Assembly (NCBI RefSeq): GCF_035974275.1 | Contig: NZ_CP142422.1 | Coordinates: 2,418,001 to 2,482,000 of the forward strand | DNA: 64,000 bases | Origin: Chryseobacterium sp. MYb264 | GTDB lineage: Bacteria; Bacteroidota; Bacteroidia; Flavobacteriales; Weeksellaceae | Reading direction: 5' to 3' | Part shown: piece by piece, positions 33,762 to 41,088 of the stretch | How the letters are laid out: each line of letters opens with the position of its first letter | Position numbering within the stretch: position 1 is the first letter of the stretch | Position numbers and translations under genes: made by a program | Notes under the pieces: generated by a model | The model's input: the letters and a program-made list of their open reading frames with translations, nothing else | What the model was told of the DNA's origin: nothing | The model's database searches: none

Positions 33762-33791
33762 TTGCACAATTAGAAAATAGTATTATATTTG
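33762..33791 (+). promoter_or_regulatory. Primary sigma promoter of the HU gene
   Basis: TTG at 33762-33764, 19 bases, then TATATTTG at 33784-33791, a full match to the flavobacterial -33/-7 promoter. The predicted start gives a 5-prime leader of about 28 bases. The rest of the 33427-33825 gap is AT-rich without genes. Confidence 0.7.
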
Positions 33792-33825
33792 CTATACTAA
33801 CGAACTAACTTTAATATTAAAAATT

Positions 33826-34140
33826 ATGAACAAGTCTGAATTAATCGACGCAATCGCAAAAGATGCAGGGATCACTAAAGTTGCTGCTAAAGCTGCACTG
33901 GAATCTTTCATTTCAAATGTAACAACTACTCTTAAGAAAAAAGACGGTAAAGTGTCTTTAGTAGGTTTCGGAACTTTCTCAGTAGCTGAGAGAGCAGCGA
34001 GACAAGGGATTAACCCTGCAACGAAAAAGCCTATCAATATCGAAGCTAAGACAGTTGCTAAATTCAAAGCTGGAGCAGATCTATCTACTGCTGTTGCTAC
34101 TGCTAATGCACCTGTTGCTGCTGGTAAAAAGAAAAAATAA
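33826..34140 (+). CDS. HU-family DNA-binding protein
   Basis: A 104-residue bacterial histone-like protein: MNKSELIDAIAKDAGITKVA begins the helical dimerisation body. GFGTFSVAERAARQGINPAT forms the DNA-grasping beta arm, including the conserved R-x-x-x-N-P near its tip. The C-terminal 15 residues are Ala/Val-rich and end in a Lys cluster (AAGKKKK), an extension seen in Bacteroidota HU. It bends DNA and compacts the nucleoid. It is monocistronic, with its own promoter and terminator. Confidence 0.93.
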   Translation: MNKSELIDAIAKDAGITKVAAKAALESFISNVTTTLKKKDGKVSLVGFGTFSVAERAARQGINPATKKPINIEAKTVAKFKAGADLSTAVATANAPVAAGKKKK

Positions 34141-34165
34141 TCTTTTCAGATTACAGAAAAAATTG

Positions 34166-34198
34166 AAACCCTCATCTTTTGGTGAGGGTTTTGTTTTT
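34166..34198 (+). terminator. Rho-independent terminator of the HU gene
   Basis: A 9-bp stem AAACCCTCA/TGAGGGTTT with an 8-base loop, followed by TTGTTTTTA. Confidence 0.8.
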
Positions 34199-34237
34199 AT
34201 TGTAAAAGCTCTAGCTTAAAACTTTAAATACTAAATT

Positions 34238-34882
34238 TTAAGGTGCTAATCTTGATATTTTCCAATCTAATCCATTGATTAACTCATAAATAATTCTGTC
34301 GTGAAGCCTGTTTGGTCTACCTTGCCAAAATTCAATTTCATAAGGTTTTGCAATGTATCCGCCCCAGTTTTCAGGTCTTGGAACTTCAGAATTTTCGTAC
34401 GTTTTTTCTAATTCTTTTAATTTTTCTTCCAAAAACTCTTTATTCGGAATTACCTGACTTTGTGGAGAAACAGCTGCTCCCAACTGGCTTCCCTTTGGTC
34501 TTGAATGAAAATAACCGTCGCTTAAATTCTCTGCAATACGCTCCAAATTAGCTTTGATAATAATTTGTCTCTCCAAATTGGGCCAGAAAAAATGAAGACA
34601 AGCGGTGTGATTTTTCTCTATCGCCTTTCCTTTTTTACTGTCATAATTGGTATAAAAAATAAAACCTTCGTGAGTATAAGCCTTTAAAAGCACCATTCTC
34701 GTTCGCGGACAACCGTCTTCTTCCACCGTAGAAATCGCCATTGCATTAGCTTCAGAAATCGCAGGATTTTCGCTGGCTTCCAAAAACCAATCTCTGAATT
34801 GTTCAATAGGATTTTGTTTTATCTCACTTTCAATAAGTTGGGATTTATCATACACTTTTCTTTTGTCGTGCAGGTTTTCCAT
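34238..34882 (-). CDS. pdxH: Pyridoxamine 5-phosphate oxidase
   Basis: A 214-residue FMN enzyme oxidising PNP and PMP to pyridoxal phosphate. Recognisable segments are RTRMVLLKAYTHEGFIFYTN (FMN contact), SKKGKAIEKNHTACLHFFWP, RQIIIKANLERI, and the substrate region FHSRPKGSQLGAAVSPQSQV. The C-terminal EFWQGRPNRLHDRI and final LAP are the family ending. It is divergent from the YqgE gene, with start codons only 24 bp apart. Confidence 0.93.
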   Translation of the reverse strand: MENLHDKRKVYDKSQLIESEIKQNPIEQFRDWFLEASENPAISEANAMAISTVEEDGCPRTRMVLLKAYTHEGFIFYTNYDSKKGKAIEKNHTACLHFFWPNLERQIIIKANLERIAENLSDGYFHSRPKGSQLGAAVSPQSQVIPNKEFLEEKLKELEKTYENSEVPRPENWGGYIAKPYEIEFWQGRPNRLHDRIIYELINGLDWKISRLAP

Positions 34883-34895
34883 AAATATTTTTTAT

Positions 34896-34903
34896 TAAAT
34901 TTG
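34896..34903 (+). promoter_or_regulatory. -7 box for the YqgE gene
   Basis: TAAATTTG ends three bases before the ATG at 34907, implying a leaderless transcript starting at the codon itself. Confidence 0.5.
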
Positions 34904-34906
34904 AGT

Positions 34907-35455
34907 ATGAATTACTCTTACAAAGGTAAAATATTAATTTCCACACCTGACATTTCCGGCGATATTTTTTCCCGATCGGTAGTATTGGTTATTGAGCATA
35001 ACGAACAGGGTGCATTTGGTTTAATATTAAATAAAAAGAACAGCCAAATGAGCAGTAAATTCAAAAACTTCTTCGATTTTAAAATTGAAGTATATGACGG
35101 CGGCCCTGTGGAAAACGACAAGGTTTTCTTTATTGTAAAAGGTAAAAAGGTAACCGAAGTTTATACCGAAATCTCTAATGAATTTTATTTAACGGAAGAC
35201 ATTGAAAATATTATCAGCGCCGTACTAAGCGGTGAATTGGACATCAACGATGTTAAAATCTTTTCAGGCTATTCAGGATGGAGTGCCATGCAGCTCGACA
35301 CTGAAATACAGCGAAAACTCTGGACGGTTGTAGATGTCTACAATCTGGACTATACGTCACCTAATGACCAGACCCTCTGGAAATCTATCATGCAGAACTT
35401 AGGCGGAGAATATCTCCTTTGGGCTAATTCTCCCGAAGATATTTCTTTGAATTAA
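34907..35455 (+). CDS. YqgE/AlgH family protein
   Basis: A 182-residue protein. YKGKILISTPDISGDIFSRS is the typical N-terminal signature, followed by GAFGLILNKK, and later IFSGYSGWSAMQLDTEI, the family's conserved G-Y-x-G-W-x-x-x-Q-L motif. The start at 34907 is chosen because upstream in-frame residues (from 34799) are hydrophobic shadow of pdxH and the family begins with this motif. AlgH was linked to alginate regulation in Pseudomonas; the general function remains uncertain. Confidence 0.88.
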   Translation: MNYSYKGKILISTPDISGDIFSRSVVLVIEHNEQGAFGLILNKKNSQMSSKFKNFFDFKIEVYDGGPVENDKVFFIVKGKKVTEVYTEISNEFYLTEDIENIISAVLSGELDINDVKIFSGYSGWSAMQLDTEIQRKLWTVVDVYNLDYTSPNDQTLWKSIMQNLGGEYLLWANSPEDISLN

Positions 35456-35569
35456 TCGATTAACCTATTCGATTGAAATTATTTTAAAATTTTAACAAAG
35501 TTTAAGATTCTGTTAACCATTTTTTAAAGAATAATTCACGTTATTTGATAAACCAAAAATTCAAACAAA

Positions 35570-35665
35570 ATGAAAGGACTAAAACTTCTTATTCAACAAT
35601 TTTTTTCCAGACCATCTTTGAACCTTCAGCCGGTTTACGTTAAACGTAATATATTTAAAAAGTAA
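35570..35665 (+). CDS. Putative 31-residue basic peptide
   Basis: A 31-codon ORF from ATG 35570 to TAA 35663-35665: amphipathic N-terminal part (MKGLKLLIQQFFSRPSLN) and a basic tail (VYVKRNIFKK). A hairpin follows at once (35671-35695). The good start context, K-rich ending and immediate hairpin suggest a transcribed small unit. It could equally be the visible part of a small RNA; no homology is known to me. Confidence 0.35.
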   Translation: MKGLKLLIQQFFSRPSLNLQPVYVKRNIFKK

Positions 35666-35670
35666 AAAAA

Positions 35671-35695
35671 ATTCGTAAAGTCTCACTTTACGAAT
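35671..35695. terminator. Hairpin after the 31-codon ORF
   Basis: A perfect 11-bp stem ATTCGTAAAGT/ACTTTACGAAT with loop CTC. The A-run at 35664-35670 gives a T-run on the minus strand, so it could end the aminotransferase transcript; on the plus strand it lacks a U-run. Confidence 0.6.
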
Positions 35696-35724
35696 CAAAA
35701 TACAAATTCTGATTTTTCAGAATA

Positions 35725-35768
35725 AAACCCGGTAAAGGACTTTTGGAACTTTGTTGTTTACCGGGTTT
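35725..35768. terminator. Hairpin downstream of the class IV aminotransferase gene
   Basis: A perfect 12-bp stem AAACCCGGTAAA (35725-35736) / TTTACCGGGTTT (35757-35768) with a 20-base loop, 11 bases after the stop codon. It lacks a clear T-run and may act together with the hairpin at 35671-35695. Confidence 0.5.
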
Positions 35769-35778
35769 GTCAATTTTA

Positions 35779-36588
35779 TTAAAAACTTTTCTTCCAGCTT
35801 TCCACCATTTCTATAAATCGGGAGCTCTCGAAGGTCTTGTTTCTTATTTTACCTACAGAAAATATGCCTTTCTCATCAGAAATCAATAAAATTTCTTCAG
35901 CTTTTTGAGATTCAAATGCAATAATCTCGTGTTCCTGGATATCTGCAAGGTTATTTTTATGTAAAAAAGTTACGAAATTTTCCATTAAAGGAGAAATGTA
36001 AGCTCCTTCTGTCTGCTTAGGAACTTTAATTACGTTTCCTTCTAAAAACAAAAGATTCCCGAAAGTGGTACGCGCGATCCTTTTATTTGGATTTAAAAGA
36101 ATAACATCATCCAAGTCATTTTCCTGAGCGTAAATTCCACCGTAAATATTTTCAGGACAATGAACCCTGATATTACTTAAAAGGTTGTTATTAACGTTTA
36201 TTTCTTTAATTAAGTCCAATTCCAATGGCCTTGAATGAACTGTTAAAACATCGTCCATTTCCGTGACTTGGTAAAAATATGAAATTGAAGATTTTGCCAG
36301 CGTCACTTCATCATAATTCCGGTAAACCTGAAAATTAATGATCCCATTGCGGATTCCCTGTCCTTCGATAATATCTTTCTGAAAGAGCGACTGGAAAAAT
36401 TCCAGAGTATAAGTCAACGGAATATTCATTCTCATCTTTCTCATGGAAGCCATCAGAAAGAAGTAGCATTCTTCATCCATAATCAGTTTACCTTCTCTTA
36501 CAAAGAAGGAAACCTTTACTGCGTCTCCGAAAAGAAACGCTCTGTTTTTCACATTTAATTCGCCAGATGTAAAATATTGATTTTCCAA
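35779..36588 (-). CDS. Diverged aminotransferase class IV protein
   Basis: A 269-residue protein of the PLP fold type IV family (branched-chain aminotransferase / aminodeoxychorismate lyase). The catalytic Lys is probably in LELDLIKEINVNNN. The later conserved E-x-T-x-S-N motif is degraded to RIARTTFGNLLFLEGN (no Glu, Gly for Ser). The opening NRAFLFGDAVKVSFF matches the F-x-F-G-D-G-x-F-E strand with substitutions. The changes suggest an altered substrate or reduced activity. It is followed by two hairpins. Confidence 0.7.
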   Translation of the reverse strand: MENQYFTSGELNVKNRAFLFGDAVKVSFFVREGKLIMDEECYFFLMASMRKMRMNIPLTYTLEFFQSLFQKDIIEGQGIRNGIINFQVYRNYDEVTLAKSSISYFYQVTEMDDVLTVHSRPLELDLIKEINVNNNLLSNIRVHCPENIYGGIYAQENDLDDVILLNPNKRIARTTFGNLLFLEGNVIKVPKQTEGAYISPLMENFVTFLHKNNLADIQEHEIIAFESQKAEEILLISDEKGIFSVGKIRNKTFESSRFIEMVESWKKSF

Positions 36589-36669
36589 TTTTTGATGTGA
36601 TTTATTTATAAAAAAATAATGAACGATAAATCGTTCATCAGTTTTATTCGTTTTAGCACTACTTACATG

Positions 36670-37056
36670 CTATGCAGCGCCTAATTTAATTCTAAGGTTT
36701 TCGATAAGGTTTTCCCAATACATTGCGTTTTCGTTCTCGTCTCCTTCTTCACAGAAATCTGTAATATTAAGGGCAAGATCTTCTGTAATATCGTCTATTA
36801 CGATAGTCATTTCAAAGAAATTCTTCGTTCCCTCGTCTTCTTCCCATCTGAAACGTACGAAACCTTCAGGCTTATATCTAATCAAAGTAGCCTTCTCCGC
36901 AGCACTTCCGCCCCAGCTAAAAAAGAAGTCATCGCCTTTCTCTGTTACCTCATCCGCAAACCATTCAGACAATCCTTCCGCTGTTGCCAGATATTCATAC
37001 AAAATCTCTGATAAACAGTGCATTGGAAATTCGTAATGGACTTTATGTTTCGCCAT
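36670..37056 (-). CDS. START-like domain protein
   Basis: A 128-residue soluble protein with a Bet v1/START-like (Aha1-homology type) fold: KHKVHYEFPMHCLSEILYEY begins the first strand and helices. EGLSEWFADEV is the usual W-F-A turn, and FRWEEDEGTKNFFEMTIVI the later strands. Common in Bacteroidota; unlike Hsp90 activators it is stand-alone. No ligand is known. Confidence 0.7.
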   Translation of the reverse strand: MAKHKVHYEFPMHCLSEILYEYLATAEGLSEWFADEVTEKGDDFFFSWGGSAAEKATLIRYKPEGFVRFRWEEDEGTKNFFEMTIVIDDITEDLALNITDFCEEGDENENAMYWENLIENLRIKLGAA

Positions 37057-37244
37057 ATAATCTTTGTTTTAATCGTCCCGCAATATATAAATTAATTTTT
37101 TTATTACACAAAAATGTATTTACTTTTTTACATAATCTTTATGATATTTATCAGAGATTTTCAAATACCCGTTTAATTTAGTTTTTAGCCTGAGTTCGCT
37201 TAAAATAAATAATTTAAAATACTGATTTTAAAACCATTAACATA

Positions 37245-37384
37245 CGCCAATAGCGTAGCTTCAGCCCAATGATAAAATTCCAAATCAAATAGGAGCTTTA
37301 GTACAAATTGATTATATATTTCGGATAAAGCCTCTAGGAGTCCCATCTTTTTTAGACGGGCTGAAGCCCGTCCCTATTGATCCA
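37245..37384. repeat. Candidate dispersed intergenic element with inverted ends
   Basis: The 420-bp gap 37057-37476 has no gene. Within it, GACGGGCTGAAGCCCGTC (37355-37372) is an 8-bp-stem palindrome, and the other end (37245-37267) carries TAGCGTAGCTTCAGCCCAAT, so GGGCTGAAG-like sequence occurs at both ends in opposite orientation. AGGAGCTTTAGT lies between. It resembles known-looking GGGCTGAAGCCC intergenic repeats of this genus; a single copy is seen here. Confidence 0.55.
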
Positions 37385-37444
37385 GTAGAATATTTTATGG
37401 ATCGGACTCTCGTCTTTAACAAAATAGCTCCATTTTTCACCATG

Positions 37445-37470
37445 AAAAAACTCTTCAAATTGAAGAGTTT
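37445..37470 (-). terminator. Rho-independent terminator of the class III aminotransferase gene
   Basis: A perfect 10-bp stem AAACTCTTCA/TGAAGAGTTT, loop AAT, with a T-run on the minus strand, 7 bases after the stop codon. Confidence 0.8.
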
Positions 37471-37476
37471 ATTATA

Positions 37477-38652
37477 TTAATTTTCGTTTAAAACGTCGAT
37501 AATGATCTTGCAGCCCTCCCGAATTTCCTCCAGAGAAAGCGTAAGTGGCGGAGAAATTCTCAAGTACTCATTTCTGTATAATTGCCAGAAAACAATTAGC
37601 CCTTTATCCATACATTTTTGGGCAACTTCAAGTGTATATTCGGGTGATCCCAGATTTACCGCAAGCATTAAACCTTTTCCGTTGATGTTTTTAATTTTCG
37701 GATGAACCAGCAATTCTCTGAATAGTTTTTCTTTCTCTTCCACTTCATTCATTAAACCACTTTCCAAAACTTCCTTTAAAGTAGCATAACTTGAAGCTGC
37801 AATCAAAGGATTGCCACCGAATGTTGTAATGTGACCTAATTTCGGAGAATGTGCAAGTGTTTCCATGATCTTACGAGAACTCATAAAAGCTCCTACGGGA
37901 ACACCACCGCCCATTCCTTTACCCATCACCAAAATGTCTGGAACAATTCCGAAATGTTCAAAAGAGAACAATTTTCCGGTTCTTCCGAATCCAGGCTGAA
38001 TTTCATCAAGAATCAACAAAGCTCCTACCTCTTCACATCTTTTTTTAAGTTGAATCAGATAATTCTCATTCGGAACTAAAAATCCTGCAGCCCCCTGAAT
38101 CGTTTCCAGGATGACACAAGCGGTCTTCTCCGTGATTTTATCGAAGTCATTTTCATTATTAAATTCAATGAAAGAAACCATCGGCAAAAGCGGACGAAAT
38201 TCTCTTTTATGGGTTTCATTTCCTGAAACACTTAAAGCGCCATGCGTATTTCCGTGGTATGAATCTTTGAAAGAAACAATTTCCTCTCTTCCTGTATATC
38301 TTTTGGCAAGTTTTAAACTGCCGTCAATCGCTTCTGCTCCGCTATTCACCAAATAAGTAATCTCCAGAGGATCCGGTGTCGCTTCTGCCAGTAATTTACA
38401 CAAAGCAACAGGCTTTTCCTGCGCGTATTCTCCATACACCATCACATGCAGGTATCGATCTGCCTGTTCTTTTATCGCATTTACAATTTTAGGATGAGAA
38501 TGCCCTAGTGTATTCGCAGAAACCCCGGCCACGAAATCCAGATATTTCCTTCCGTCTTTACCGTAAATATAGCTTCCTTCCGCTTTTTCAACCTCGAAGC
38601 CGGCTGCAAACTTTGTAGTTTGAGCCTGATATGTAAAAAAATCTTTTTGCAT
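37477..38652 (-). CDS. Class III (acetylornithine/GABA-type) aminotransferase
   Basis: A 391-residue PLP enzyme of fold type I, class III. The PLP Lys is K245 in LVMGKGMGGGVPVGA, with the cofactor-ring Asp216 in LILDEIQPGFGRTG. NSGAEAIDGSLKLAKRYTGR binds the phosphate, and HITTFGGNPLIAAS is the conserved later segment. Class III enzymes use omega-amino donors such as acetylornithine, ornithine or 4-aminobutyrate. No biosynthetic neighbours identify the substrate. Start at 38652 (MQKDFFTY); the ATG at 38658 adds MK, that at 38703 is unlikely. Confidence 0.9.
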   Translation of the reverse strand: MQKDFFTYQAQTTKFAAGFEVEKAEGSYIYGKDGRKYLDFVAGVSANTLGHSHPKIVNAIKEQADRYLHVMVYGEYAQEKPVALCKLLAEATPDPLEITYLVNSGAEAIDGSLKLAKRYTGREEIVSFKDSYHGNTHGALSVSGNETHKREFRPLLPMVSFIEFNNENDFDKITEKTACVILETIQGAAGFLVPNENYLIQLKKRCEEVGALLILDEIQPGFGRTGKLFSFEHFGIVPDILVMGKGMGGGVPVGAFMSSRKIMETLAHSPKLGHITTFGGNPLIAASSYATLKEVLESGLMNEVEEKEKLFRELLVHPKIKNINGKGLMLAVNLGSPEYTLEVAQKCMDKGLIVFWQLYRNEYLRISPPLTLSLEEIREGCKIIIDVLNEN

Positions 38653-38741
38653 TTTCATTTTCCCGAAAATTTTCAGCAAAGCTAAAAAACATTCATCAAA
38701 CATCGAAATTATCCTGATAGAATAAAGACATGAGGCTTAAT

Positions 38742-38776
38742 AAAAAATCACCATCTTCAAATTGAAAATGGTGATT
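38742..38776 (-). terminator. Rho-independent terminator of the OstA-like gene
   Basis: A 9-bp stem AATCACCAT/ATGGTGATT with a 13-base loop, then a T-run on the minus strand, 13 bases after the stop codon. Confidence 0.7.
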
Positions 38777-38789
38777 GTATTTTTTATTA

Positions 38790-40538
38790 TTATTTTCTTG
38801 TTCTTTTAGGTTTTTTAGCCTCTTCTTTTGCTCTTTCTTTTTCTACCGCTTCCTGAGCCTGATTATAAAGTTCATCATCAGCCTGATACTTTACTTCTTC
38901 ATTATTTGGCGTGTCCACGAGAATATCCTGCCATTTTCGAATACGGTCTTTGGTATTCCAGTTGAAGTCGGGGAATTTCCTTTTAGAAGGTTCAATCTTA
39001 CTCATAGGATAAGTGTCGGATGTCGCCCCGATACTACATGAAATAATCTGCATTAATTTTTCCTCAAAAAAAGCACCGATAATTCCGCATGAAGTAAGAG
39101 AGATACCAATTCTTTCATTTTCCTTCGTTTTCTCATTAAAATCATCAGCATAAGTGATCGCCTGAGCATTTCCGATTACTTTGATTTCTTTGATATCATT
39201 ATTTTGATAATAGGCATTCATGAACTTCCCTTTCACCTGATTGAATTCATCTTTCAGCGTCAGAGAATCCACTTTACTGATGGCAAAGGCATTTCCGATC
39301 ACTCTGACAGAATCAAGATCTTCAGTTTGGGTATTGAAATAGGCTTCCACTTTATCGCCGGTCACCTGTTTTTCTCCACTCCACAAAATAGGGTCTCTGT
39401 ACATATGAAGAACACCATCCGTCTCATTAAAAGCCAGTGAATCTGCTCTTCCCTGCGCATTTGATTTATAGAACCGTCCTTTTCTGAACGCTCTCATAAA
39501 ACTTTTTTTCTTTGTAGGATCAAGAGAATCCAGCCTTTGATAAGAAATAATTTTCTCAGCCGAAAAGTAAATAGAATCTTTTTCAAGGATCTTTACCGCG
39601 TAAGGACTTTTGGTCATCATGGAAGAATCCTGCTTTTCAAAAATCTCCCCGTAACCGCCCTTCATGTATCTTTTTTCATTAGGATCATCCAACGTTACAT
39701 TGCCGGTTGCTTTACCGAATCCTGAAAACTGGTTGTAATACATTTCATCGCCCGTAAGGATCTTATCATTGTAATAAACCTTAGAATTCTTATATAGAAA
39801 AGCCTCCTTCGTTCCGGTATTATAGGTTCCTTTATCCGTAACAATACGGTTTTTAGGATCTTTTTTGTTAGTAATCGTGGTAGGACCGTTGATGTTGACA
39901 ATATTCGTATTTTGATTCTGCACGACATTATCACCTTCCAGGACATACTGTGCGTCTTCGATCTTCACTCTTCCGGTAAGATCTATAGTACGTGTGGTCA
40001 GATAATATGTCGCCGACTTTGAGTAGGTCGTACTTTTCCCGTCATTGATGGTTCCTCCTGTATTGTAATAGGCCTGATTTAAAACGCGGTCATAATACAT
40101 GGTCTCGGTTTTAATCACCGTACCTTTAGGATCGGTAAGCACTACATTTTTTCGGGCTACCCCTTTCTGGGTATTTCCGTCATACTCCATTTCAGCGGCA
40201 GTAATGACAGAACCGTCTGTATTCTGCAGCCTTACATTTCCGATTGCTTTTACAAAGTTTTCCTCTTCGTACATTACCACCTCATCCGCTGTAAGAATAG
40301 ATCCTTTATGATCTATTTTTACATTTCCTGTAAGAAACCTGTTACCGTCGTATTTTGCAGGATCCTTTTTAATTTCATCGGCATTCAGAATCTTCACCCT
40401 ATCACCAGGCTTTACCTGTTGCGGAGTTGCATTTTTTACCGGATTCTGTAAATAAGGATCTCGCTGCGCGGGCTTGGGTTTGTCTTGCGCAAAAGTAAAC
40501 GTCGAAATAAAAAGTAAGAGAACTAAAAACAGCCTCAT
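38790..40538 (-). CDS. OstA-like (LptA/LptD N-terminal type) periplasmic protein
   Basis: A 582-residue exported protein. Signal peptide MRLFLVLLLFISTFTFAQ (start 40538 chosen because it begins the signal directly; ATGs at 40553 and 40589 extend into the fur gene). The body consists of OstA beta-jellyroll repeats, for example VKIDHKGSILTADEVVMYE, NVRLQNTDGSVITAAEMEYDG, and GRVKIEDAQYVLEGDNVV. The OstA fold forms the lipopolysaccharide-carrying bridge (LptA) or the periplasmic part of LptD. The C-terminus is Lys/Glu-rich. It follows the Fur-type gene, overlapping if the longer starts are used. Confidence 0.85.
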   Translation of the reverse strand: MRLFLVLLLFISTFTFAQDKPKPAQRDPYLQNPVKNATPQQVKPGDRVKILNADEIKKDPAKYDGNRFLTGNVKIDHKGSILTADEVVMYEEENFVKAIGNVRLQNTDGSVITAAEMEYDGNTQKGVARKNVVLTDPKGTVIKTETMYYDRVLNQAYYNTGGTINDGKSTTYSKSATYYLTTRTIDLTGRVKIEDAQYVLEGDNVVQNQNTNIVNINGPTTITNKKDPKNRIVTDKGTYNTGTKEAFLYKNSKVYYNDKILTGDEMYYNQFSGFGKATGNVTLDDPNEKRYMKGGYGEIFEKQDSSMMTKSPYAVKILEKDSIYFSAEKIISYQRLDSLDPTKKKSFMRAFRKGRFYKSNAQGRADSLAFNETDGVLHMYRDPILWSGEKQVTGDKVEAYFNTQTEDLDSVRVIGNAFAISKVDSLTLKDEFNQVKGKFMNAYYQNNDIKEIKVIGNAQAITYADDFNEKTKENERIGISLTSCGIIGAFFEEKLMQIISCSIGATSDTYPMSKIEPSKRKFPDFNWNTKDRIRKWQDILVDTPNNEEVKYQADDELYNQAQEAVEKERAKEEAKKPKRTRK

Positions 40539-40545
40539 TGGTTGG

Positions 40546-41019
40546 TTAGTCATTCTTAGTGCCATAAAAATATAGCGAATGGGAATCAATTTTTACGCCA
40601 AATGCGTCTTCAATTGCCTCTTTAATTCCCTGAATTCTAGGATCACAAAACTCAATGATCTCTTCAATCTCTTTGTCAGAATCTTTCTTGTAGATCACCA
40701 AATGGTCATGCTGCTTATCAAAATAAGATTTCTCATAAGAAGAAGAAGTTAATGTTTTTTCACCAAACTGATGCTTACGGATTAAACCTGCATCCAAGAA
40801 GATTTCAATAGTGTTGTAGATGGTCGCCTTAGATACGTGATATTTTTTCTGCATCATCAGAAGATACAGATCATCCACATTGAAGTGGTGATCCATATTA
40901 TAAATCTCTTCTAATATCGTGTATCTCTCAGGTGTATTTCTGAAACCTTTTTCCAGTAAATAGTTTCTAAGTACATCCTTAATTAAAGCTATATTTTTTT
41001 CTTTTTGTAAAGTATCCAT
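40546..41019 (-). CDS. Fur family transcriptional repressor
   Basis: A 157-residue regulator. The winged helix contains RNTPERYTILEEIYNMDHHF and KKYHVSKATIYNTIEIFLDAGL, the Fur HTH. Dimerisation domain: HDHLVIYKKDSDKEIEEI is the regulatory metal region. The first C-x-x-C of the structural zinc site, normally H-D-H-h-h-C-x-x-C-G, is absent, and only one Cys appears later (EFCDPRI). So metal handling probably differs from canonical Fur. Candidate targets are its own gene (a TTTATTTAAATAAA palindrome overlaps the promoter) and possibly the ZnuD-like locus. Confidence 0.85.
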   Translation of the reverse strand: MDTLQKEKNIALIKDVLRNYLLEKGFRNTPERYTILEEIYNMDHHFNVDDLYLLMMQKKYHVSKATIYNTIEIFLDAGLIRKHQFGEKTLTSSSYEKSYFDKQHDHLVIYKKDSDKEIEEIIEFCDPRIQGIKEAIEDAFGVKIDSHSLYFYGTKND

Positions 41020-41035
41020 TAAAAAAAATTATCTA

Positions 41036-41063
41036 CAAATTTATTGAATTTTATTTAAATAAA
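41036..41063 (-). promoter_or_regulatory. Promoter and palindrome of the Fur-type gene
   Basis: The minus strand carries TAAATTTG (41043-41036), a TAnnTTTG box 16 bases before the ATG. TTTATTTAAATAAA, a perfect 14-bp palindrome, lies at 41050-41063, between the -7 and -33 regions where a repressor would bind. Confidence 0.5.
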
Positions 41064-41088
41064 TGTTAGACTGGTCTGTTAAAGGATC

